The notes beneath the pieces are model-generated. The model was not told where the DNA came from. It saw nothing but the letters and a program-made list of their open reading frames with translations, and ran no database searches. From Meandrina meandrites (Eukaryota > Cnidaria > Anthozoa > Scleractinia > Meandrinidae), in assembly GCA_963693305.1 (NCBI GenBank), contig OY855914.1, positions 14,158,699 through 14,222,698 of the forward strand: a DNA stretch of 64,000 nucleotides. The letters run 5' to 3'. This document shows, one piece after another, positions 42,721-50,817 of this stretch. How positions within the stretch are numbered: position 1 is the first letter of the stretch; each line of letters begins with the position of its first letter. The position numbers and the translations under genes were made by a program.

Positions 42721-45700
42721 GATACCGGTGCGATGCTCTATCAACTGAGCTATGAAGCCACACATTGGGAGCGAGGTAAATTGGAAATTCACTGCGAAGA
42801 TCACATATCACCTTCATATATATCCGCAGTTCATATATGAATCATTTCATATACATTACATCAGAGTTTTTTAACTTTGCAAAATGTTGTATCTTAACAT
42901 GCTGGTCATTATAACCATAATGATAACAGCTGACGTTACTCTAGTTTAAAACAATAAAACTTTGAATATTTAAAATCCCGGCGTTTTGGCAAAAACTTTA
43001 GCCTTCATTGTCTTCATGCATTAGCGGGAACTAATAAGACAATTACAGCAAATTTGAATGTTGGTGACCTGTTATGTCAAGAACAATGATGACCATAACG
43101 TATTCGACAATGATTGGCCATTTGTTTGATGCCATTATTGAAACATCGACTGACAAAGCATGGTGGTGGTACTAACACATCAAAGTATAACCGCTGAAAA
43201 CCATTACCAGCCAGTTGAAAATATTTGCACCTTAGTCGCTGATTTTTATTTATTAATTTCCTTCAGCCATCGTTAGTTCGCCATCATTGCGTTAGTAATT
43301 ATAGAATCAGCTATCCCGTTCCGAATTTACCTGCGAAGAAAGACAATTGAAACAACTGCCAGAACAAAGGCAATAACCACCAGCGACCACAGAATTCCAA
43401 CTCCGCCGAAATCAGGTGTTTGTGGATGGGTTACTTTCTTTTTCTGGCGAGCATGTCTGTCTCTGGCGACTTTATGTTGTGTCTGATCTCTTGACAAGAA
43501 ACTTTCTTCATGTAAGGTGTCATGGAAATTCAAGGTATCTCCGCTTCCATTTTCTCCACTGCTACTAACTTCATCATCGTCATCGCTGTACATTTCGTTT
43601 TCCGCAGAAACGTTTGCATCCCAATCTGAAGAACGCAAAGGGAACATCAATCGGAGTCAGTTTCGAACACGGTCAGTACCGTCAATAGTAATGTGTAGAT
43701 CCCTATAAATTACATTCGTCTCCAAGTCTGTTTCCAGCAAGAAATCGGCGATCAACGCAATCTTCTAACTTTGTATCTTGTACTATTATATAAACGTTAT
43801 TTGCTACATGTAATGGTTTAGGCCTTGAGCTTGCAAAACTGTGTTAAAAAATTTATAAAAAACATTATTTTCAAATTGAGGTCAGTTGGTACACGAAAAG
43901 CGTCATAAAGAATGACCTTTTTACGTAAAAGAAACAAGTTTTAACTTGCAAACATAAAGAGCTTTTATAAGTAGCTGATAAAAATCCGAAAACGTTTACT
44001 TTAAAAAACTCTTAAAATTTGCAAATTTAGAGCAAGTTCTTATTAGCCGTCTTATTTAACATGTTGTAATGAATTGAAAGCAGACTGGTTTTTTTTTATA
44101 AAAAAAGAAAGCAAAGCACTTCATTCCCACCCCCCCCCCCCCCCCCCGCAGTTTTTTTGTCTATTAGATTTTCGTCAGTTACCTGAAAAAAGTCGTCATA
44201 TCAGGTGTATTTAGTTGAACATTATTTTTATTAGAGAAAGACGTTTCTTTCTTGTTTAATGCCGAATAACACCTTCCGAATCTTTGAATGACTCTGTGCT
44301 ACAATTTGAGAATCGTTTTTTCCTTTTCCCCTTCTTTCTTTTTCTTTTCTCTTACAAAATACGCTTGTTGATTTTGCAAGTTGACCACGTAAAAGAGGAA
44401 ATTTGCGCCACCGGTTCCTTCGTATTAGTTGTAATCATTGCATGCTGGGCGCAGCGAAATTAAAAAAGAAATACTCAGGGTCCCACGTTTGCTTGGAATA
44501 CGCTGTAAGGAGTTCGTTTTACGCAATGTTTTTTTCCTCAGTTGCATTAATGAAAGATACTTGTCGATCAAACTAAGCAAAATTCTCACCTCCTTTCAAA
44601 GTACCTCCATCCGTGCCTTTTAGTTTTGCTTTGCTCATAATTTCTCGTTGAAGTTGCTTCAATTCCTTCTTGTTTTTATCCTTAAGTGACTTTTTCTGCA
44701 TTGGCAGCATTGGTGATTTGTTTACAAAGACCTTAAGTTCTTTCGGTCTTTCAATTATCTCAATCTTCACTCCTTCTGTGGGATTTTGGCTTACTTTTTG
44801 CTGGCGCGTGTCCACCGAGTTCATGTGCTGTTGTTCTGCTGAAGGTTAAATAATGTCAGTCTCTATCTCAGTATCATTCTAAGCAATATATGGCCCACTC
44901 TCAAACAAAATGATTCACTATAGCTGTAGTGTACAGTTATTTATTTGATGTCCCCCCCAGTCTAGAGGTCCCCTCCCCCATTTAATAGCTGTATTGCTAC
45001 ACAAATCGACACGTTAATGAAGTTTTCATTTACTCGTTCGTTCGTTCGTTCGTTCGGACGTTCGATCATTAATGCGGTGCCGACTTGTAAACACAAAAAC
45101 TTTAAGATATGGAATTACCGCATATTGCAAACAAGGAAATACTGGCAGTGAATAAATAGATAAAGAAATAATTGAGAAAGTTAGTGAGTGAGTAATCGTC
45201 GACTTGCCTTGATCTGATGTGTTAGGAATTTTAACCTTTTCGTCTTCTGAGTGTTGGATGATACTTCTTTGTGAACGCGATGTATCCCTCGTGAGCCCGG
45301 AATTTTCCAGATTACCATTCTGTGAAATATATTCACTTTTTGCCTTTGATCCTCTACTGTCAATGATCGATGATCCAATGTTGTACGGCGCTGTTTGTAA
45401 GATAACGACACACTCGTGTCAAGAGTCATCCGTCCACCACACTCTCTCTTTCTCTTTTTTTGTGTGGAAATGTTTTATACACGTTTTGTCTTATAAACAT
45501 GAAACAAGCGCTCAGTTCGTAGGGTGTAGTATTTGAAATGATTTAGGCCTGGTTACAGTGCGGACACTCGAACCATGAACGCCAAGGCTTTATTTTCACT
45601 TTATTTGTACTTTTTTATCACTTATTTTATTACTTTTTTTTAGAACTAGCCAATGACAGCCGCAAGGCGATGGAACGGCCGAGACATTTTTCCGCCTTTT

Positions 45701-48700
45701 TTCCTCCGAAAAGCGTGTCAAACGTTGCGTCAGACAATAAAAACACGGAAAACAGGAGAAAAAATATCTGTGCCATTGCTTCGGTTCACGGATGTGATTG
45801 GTTAGTCCTGGGAAAATGTAAAATATAACTACAAAGTAAGTGAGAAAAAGTACAAATAAAGTGAAAAAAAGCCATAGCGTTCATGGTTCGAGTGTCCGCA
45901 CTGTAAAACGTCGCATTTTACATGCGCCGAATACAATTGCCGAATTATGTGCATCGGCAGATTTGAATTAAATGCGAGTTCAGTCGAATATTCGACTGCG
46001 CCAGTCGAACATTCGACAGTTGTTTTAAACGCCGCATTTCACATGTGCCGAATTTAATGTTTTAACATACAATTTAAAAATTGTATTTTACCCATAACTC
46101 CACAGTTTTATACTACCTGACATGCGCACAGAAAACTGGCAGGAAGCATTCTCGACTCCAGAGCACTTTCCCGCATGTCCTGCGCGGACAAAAACCGAAG
46201 GCTCTGGGATCGAGGATGGGCAGGAAGTTGAAAAAACAATACGGCGCCTGTTGACATGCAGAAATGTCACTGCCACTAGATGGATTCGTCTTCGGTGGTC
46301 CCGAATTCAACTCCTCCACGCTTTGTAAATAGCCAGCTGGTCAGCCTCCTGCCAGTTGGGATTTTTAACAAATTTCTGTTCTATTTGTAATATTTGTTTG
46401 CTTATTTACAGTGTCCACAATTAGTACAACAGTGCTAAATACCCTGACACTTAAATAAAGTGATTTATTTATTTATTTTTATTGAGATGCTGTGTTTTTA
46501 AGGAAGCCGTTCATTACCGTTCGTAGCCGTTCTTTGCGAAGCAACAACTTGAAATGACCCAATTTAGCGTATTGCAGACAACCTGGACCACGACGGATAA
46601 TTTTTTTATTTATTAACTAGGAGTAATCATAGATTATGCAGTGCGTTCGCCATGCTTGCCATTGAAGAACACGCCACCACAAGATTAGGATGCGTATTGC
46701 TACTGTTGAGCGCAAGAATTGTTTACAGCCTATCGTTATCCGCTTAATAGAATTCTTTTTGCGCGCGCTGTCTTTGCGGCTAATGTCATTGTTGACGTTG
46801 ATGTAACGCAATTAATTACCTTCTAATGTCTTCTCGCATGAGATCGAGGCCATCCTGCGACATACCGACATACCGACATACATACCGACATACATACCGA
46901 CATAGAACGACTTTCGCTTGCGCGTTCACAGGACAACCACGGGACCACAGGTCACCACAAGATTAGGATGCGTTCTCCTATCGTCGAACGCAAATATATT
47001 TAGAATTGAACGCTTTCTTTGCATATTCAGCTGGAGCTAGTTCTAAAACCGAAGGATACACTGAATACATCTGGATAATTGCAAAATTCTCAAGTAAAAT
47101 AGAAATTGATTTTTTTTCAGTAGGTTTGTCCTGGTCGCTGTCGTCATTGCTTGAGCTCCCTAATATTGGCAGGAAACGTTACTTTTAGACGTTATTTTTC
47201 GGCGGAGACCAGCGACGGCCGGAAATACGTCTGCGTTCGCAGGCTAGGCAAAAGACAACCAGGACCGTAGTTTTGTTTGGGTGCAGGGTTCGTACAAAAA
47301 ATCGCAACCCTTTTTCCAGGACTTTTCAAGGATCAAATTGAATTTTCATGGACCACCTATCAGGAATGTATTTCGCAGATGGTATATAAATGCACATTTC
47401 AAGTCCAAGCTGACAGTTTTCAAAGGCTTCAAGTGTTTGCTCCATCTCCTTCTCTACATTTTTCAGTTCACTTGCCTTCTTTATTTATTACCCGCTTTTA
47501 CACCCAGGTTTTACAGTGTTTGAAATTGCTTTACACAGGTAAAGAATACCAAAGTCTATGCAAAGAAATTTGCTTTTGACTCCACTACATTTAAAGTTGA
47601 ATAAAATTCAAGGACTTTTCAAGGAAAAATTGAATTCAAGGAGTTTTCAAGGACCCCCCTGAAATTCTAGGACTTTTGAAGACTGTGCGAACCCCGTAGG
47701 TGGGTGCGAGCACCGGAAGCATGAACGTCTAGGGCCCTGATAGACAACGAAGTCTTCCAATGCACACCGGTAAACGGCTGTAAAATTTGTAAAAATTGTA
47801 ATAAATTTGTTACCTGCTCGACATCAGCTTTTATCGATCAGACCTGGTTTCGACCTGCTATAGACTATTTTGAAGGGGGAGAAATATCTGTCACCTTATA
47901 ATGAACTAATTGCCAATATATCGCTTCCATGTTTGTTTTACAAACCCTTGCACGCGCTGACTCGCGTCACAATTGAACCGAAGAGCGCGCTTAGACTGTG
48001 TTCTGCCACCGCGGTCCGTAGTCAGAAAACATGCAAATTAAATACATACCACCGTGGTCCGTGTTACATTATTATAGCCTTTAAATTGTTTTTGGTATAT
48101 CTAACCAAAAAATTCTGAAATATTATAGACAGCCTCACATCACTCATTGTAATTCAAATGAACGCATCACTGTTTAAAACAGTAATTGTTCCGCCATTGC
48201 GATCTCGGTCTGCAACCATCTACTACGTGACAACAGACTGAGATTTCGCTCCAGATTTTCAATTGCACAAACACGGCAAAATTGCTTGTATAGAAGTACT
48301 AACGGTTTGCCATGTGAAACAAAACCCAAAGGCGTGGAAACCTTAAAACTAATCAAGCCCACCTAAGTTGAAGTAGTTATGAGCACATCTTTGGATTATC
48401 GGTTTCATCCCAGCGTGAAGAGTCAAGGTGATGAGTGGCCATCCCGCGCCCTTTTGTAACCACACCTACCCACAACTTAAGTGCTTTTTTTTCTTTTCTC
48501 CGCGTCTAACTGCTTACGCGCTACTCGACAAAATGTGCGAGTTTAATAAAGTGGTTCAGTATTTGTTGAAAATTTCCAACTGGACAGTGTGATATACGAA
48601 CACGGAAGTTGCATGCGGTTCGTTACACAAATATCCTCTTACCTTGTAATGGCCGACACTCTACACTTCCAGTTGATAACAATACCACAAGCAATACCCT

Positions 48701-48724
48701 GATGAGTGCTTGGAAAGGCTTCAT
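40808..48724 (-). CDS. Unrecognised type I single-pass membrane protein, 430 aa
   Basis: I do not recognise this protein. Six minus-strand exons with agreeing phases: 48724-48643, 45390-45208, 44838-44590, 43625-43331, 42483-42210 and 41017-40808. Residues 1-22 look like a signal peptide (MKPFQALIRVLLVVLLSTGS). The ectodomain (about 23-247) is charged and poor in Cys, with a basic stretch (KKSLKDKNKKELKQLQRE) and an acidic run (YSDDDDEVSSSGENGSGD). One transmembrane helix follows at about 248-268 (ILWSLVVIAFVLAVVSIVFL). The cytoplasmic tail is 160 residues and basic, with several R/K-rich Ser sites (KRLS, RRLS, SRRNS) that fit basophilic-kinase motifs. Intron 2 has a GC donor. The stop TAA is directly followed by a donor, so the 3' UTR may be spliced. 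It is convergent with PEX26. A lineage-specific receptor or adhesion-type protein is possible, but the function is unknown. Confidence 0.8.
41115..41477. mobile_element. ~360 bp MITE with TTAATTTCC repeats
   Basis: The ends CCTTATTATGGGAAATTAACG and CGCGTTAATTTCCTATAATA are inverted; the interior repeats CGTTAATTTCC many times. Confidence 0.72.
42210..42483 (-). CDS. Membrane protein gene, exon 5 (cytoplasmic tail)
   Basis: This exon is 274 bp, from acceptor TTTATAG to donor GTAAGT (phase 0). It begins SCCRGKAPDVESV (membrane-proximal Cys pair, possible palmitoylation) and carries NSFKRLSSDQ, KVLRRLSADQ and ALACSVICPNIETRRKNSG. Confidence 0.8.
42615..42862 (-). mobile_element. tRNA-bearing foldback insert with 12 bp target duplication
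   Basis: AGAGTTTTTTAA flanks it exactly (42603-42614 and 42863-42874). Arms of about 38 bp (AAGGTGATATGTGATCTTCG... at 42616 and the complement near 42776-42813) surround a 72 nt tRNA-like unit on the minus strand. Similar to the SINE at 25440. Confidence 0.78.
42688..42759 (-). tRNA. tRNA-like (Thr-type, GGT) sequence, probably SINE-derived
   Basis: The minus strand gives GGCTTCATAGCTCAGTTGAT AGAGC, an anticodon arm around CCGGTAT, and GGGTTCGAATCCCGTTGAAG CC; the acceptor and T arms pair fully. Position 33 is C instead of U and the anticodon stem has a mismatch. With the foldback context this argues for a SINE relic rather than a working tRNA. Confidence 0.55.
43331..43625 (-). CDS. Membrane protein gene, exon 4 (transmembrane helix)
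   Basis: This exon is 295 bp, from acceptor TTCTTCAG to donor GTAAAT (phase 2). It encodes WDANVSAENEMYSDDDDEVS, a Ser/Gly/Glu stretch, RDRHARQKKK just before the membrane, and the helix ILWSLVVIAFVLAVVSIVFL. Confidence 0.82.
44590..44838 (-). CDS. Membrane protein gene, exon 3
   Basis: This exon is 249 bp. It encodes EQQHMNSVDTRQQKVSQNPT, then a hydrophilic Lys-rich stretch and a likely helical KKELKQLQREIMSKAK. The acceptor is a tandem TTCAGCAG (NAGNAG), so an alternative start three bases in would drop one residue. Donor GTGAGA, phase 1. Confidence 0.78.
45208..45390 (-). CDS. Membrane protein gene, exon 2
   Basis: This exon is 183 bp, with acceptor CAAACAG. It encodes PYNIGSSIIDSRGSKAKSEY and on to IPNTSDQ, Ser/Asn-rich. 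The donor is AAG|GCAAGT (GC type), phase 1. Confidence 0.75.
45553..45906. mobile_element. 354 bp MITE (TTACAGTGCGGACACTCG ends)
   Basis: TTACAGTGCGGACACTCGAA at 45553 and its complement to 45906; the inverted ends extend about 60 bp with few mismatches (CCATGAACGC, CACTTTATTTGTAC). It lies in intron 1 of the membrane protein gene. Confidence 0.82.
46860..46910 (+). repeat. CATACCGA microsatellite
   Basis: Several CATACCGA and CATACATACCGA units in tandem. Confidence 0.7.
47285..47696. mobile_element. ~410 bp MITE (GGGTTCGTAC ends)
   Basis: AGGGTTCGTACA at the left and TGTGCGAACCCC at the right; repeats of CAAGGACTTTTCAAGGA are near the right end and related CAGGACTTTTCAAGGATC is at the left. 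Confidence 0.68.
48643..48724 (-). CDS. Membrane protein gene, exon 1 (signal peptide)
   Basis: The ATG at 48724-48722 opens MKPFQALIRVLLVVLLSTGS VECRPLQ, a classic signal peptide with a likely cleavage after about residue 20-23. Donor GTAAGA, phase 1. Confidence 0.78.
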
Positions 48725-48839
48725 GGTGAAACCTCCCAGCAACAGTGCTCTGGAGTTTGAAGTGATTATGACGAAAATAATAATGATGGAAAACGGTAAT
48801 TATGATTATTGGATAATTAGACACAAACGCGTATCAATT

Positions 48840-49423
48840 ACCGTATTACTCGATTAAACGCCGGGCCTCCAAAACCGAGTTTAGAATAGGTCCCTCAGGT
48901 ATTAATTTAAATTTTCGGAAATTTAAGGTGGCTCTGAAACCGCTCCGGAGAAATTTTTTTAACTTTGTAAAAAGTTGCATCTTAACATGCAAATCATTAT
49001 TCAATAATAAAAAATGGGGGTCACCGGACTCGTTTTTGAGTTATAAGCACTTAAAGGGAAAATTAAGGGTGTTTTTAACGGGTAAAACTGTTGCTATAGT
49101 AACCAATGACGTCATGAAAATGACCACAACTTATTCAACAATGATTGGGCATTTGTTCGATAGCATTATTGTAGCAGCAACTGATAAAGATTTGTAGTAC
49201 TGACCCATCAAAGTTTAAGAGCTGGAAAGTGCTGGAAACCGTTACGAGCCTCCTTAAGCTGTAGGTATATTAGCCAGATACATTTTTGTCAAACATAATG
49301 AATAAAAACCGTTGCTTGATGAAAACCTGGGCTCGAATAAACTGCAGAAGTCAAATAATTGGCGAGTCCACCAGGCCAAGATTAAAATTAATGCCAGGGG
49401 CGTCTAATGGAGAAAATACGGTA
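48840..49423. mobile_element. ~585 bp TIR element with a nested TTAA MITE
   Basis: The left end ACCGTATTACTCGATTAAAC GCC and the right end GGCGTCTAATGGAGAAAATA CGGT are inverted copies of the family also seen at 33193. A second MITE (48927-49253) sits inside. It lies just upstream of the membrane protein gene start. Confidence 0.7.
48927..49253. mobile_element. 327 bp TTAA-flanked MITE
   Basis: The ends GGTGGCTC / GAGCCTCC are flanked by TTAA (48923-48926 and 49254-49257). It contains AAAAAATGGGGGTCACCGG. Confidence 0.75.
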
Positions 49424-50669
49424 CAATAAGCACAATGTTGTCATGAAAGAAAATCAAATCAGTTTGTTTAAAGTTTAAAGTGGCGGGTTCAACAAATAAA
49501 GATTGCTGTGGTTAACTCTCTGAGGAAAACTCGGTGAAAACACCCAATTGGTGGTTCTCATCAGTGTAACAAAAACTGTTTAGTTGATTGAAAAGCTTTG
49601 GAAAGCTACTGGGTTATAGAGCAGGCATTTACAAGCATTTACTCGAAGCACCTGGAACTGATCTGAGTAGCCCCGTATACGACTCGGAACTGGTAGATAA
49701 GAGCATATGCTAAACATGTTCCGTTTATTTCAGAAATTTTCTGCTCGGCCCAAACCAAAATAGCTTTACCATTTACATCCCAACAGAAATTTCTGGAATA
49801 TCTTGGTAAATGGTAAACAACCAAAGTTTTTTGATGCAAACTTGCAAGCCTATTTCAGTAGCCATCAAAGAAGTTTATTTACAGAGATACATTTCAATAC
49901 TTCACTGATTTGACCTGAAAACTAACTGTTCACAAGTCAGCAATCAGCAAATAAGTGTTAACACAAAATTACCTTATAGCCATTCGAAACAACTTTAAGT
50001 TTCATGTGAATCTCAATAAGTAACATTCCATTGGGCATTATTTCCAAATTGCTTGCTGTTTCATTGTTTACACAGGGACGTTTCTGGCATGTTTCAAGCA
50101 GTGCACAAGAACAGCTTACATTTCTGATAACCAACATGGAAAAAAACCTGTTCTGTTATACATTTACAATAAAACATTTACTAAATATTCATTTACTTAA
50201 TGATACAAACTCTTATTAATACCAAGCCAGTCATTTTATTTACTAAGACAGTATTGTTTTTTCAGATGCGTTCATAAACCATTTCACTCCGCGAGCCTGG
50301 AATAGAATCAACTGATGTGACTCTGACTCACACCCTAAATACATAGCTGTCGTCCGTATACATTCAAATCAAAGCTATCAAACAGTACTTTGATGTGATG
50401 CTGTTCTCAACATTTGTCAAAGTGGAAATTTGAATATTCCATTAATACTAACAACATAATCTGTCATTACAAAGTCAAAAAAACCTGGTAAAAGTCATGA
50501 AAACTTGCAAATAAGCTGCCTCACACTGCTTATCACAGCTATAAGGATCTGATCACTGAAACACATGTCCTGACAGCAAGCAATGACAAGTGGCTGATCA
50601 CATGGTCACCCACAGAAATTACCTTGAACCCTAAGTAAAAAAATACTCTAACTTTGACACACACAGGTG
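49424..50669. other. Region between membrane protein gene and NDUFB11-like gene
   Basis: No exon is recognised. It includes diverged repeat-like sequence (about 49640-49860) and the presumed 3' UTR of the NDUFB11-like gene just below 50670. Confidence 0.4.
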
Positions 50670-50817
50670 TTACATGAAAGGTTTCAAGTTACTGAGTTTA
50701 AAATCGCCAATGTCTTCGCCTTCATCAACAGCTTCACCTCTTGCAGCAGCCTCGGCCTCTGCAGCATCACGAGCAGCAACAATCTTTTCTGCTTCTTTTC
50801 TAGCCCACACTTCAGGT
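50670..50817 (-). CDS. NDUFB11: NDUFB11-like exon 3 (C-terminus, stop)
   Basis: It follows acceptor CTTGTAG and encodes PEVWARKEAEKIVAARDAAE, an Ala/Glu-rich stretch and FKLSNLKPFM, then TAA at 50672-50670. Confidence 0.78.

Larger units (their letters stand above)
42577..43215. mobile_element. Diverged TTAA-type MITE interrupted by a tRNA-bearing insert
   Basis: It shares TTTTTTAACTTTGCAAAATG, ATCTTAACATGC, ACAATGATTGG-CATTTG and the 3' part with the MITE at 48927-49253. A 248 bp insert at 42615-42862 interrupts it. It lies in intron 4 of the membrane protein gene. Confidence 0.6.

Noticed and set aside
42688..42759. Functional tRNA-Thr gene
   Set aside because: It lacks U33, has a mismatched anticodon stem, is enclosed in a mobile foldback, and has a decayed relative at 25440. 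Kept only as tRNA-like.
46088..46328. Three overlapping ORFs of 62-68 codons
   Set aside because: Mutually overlapping on both strands, without motifs or splice context in the gene models; repeat-like sequence.
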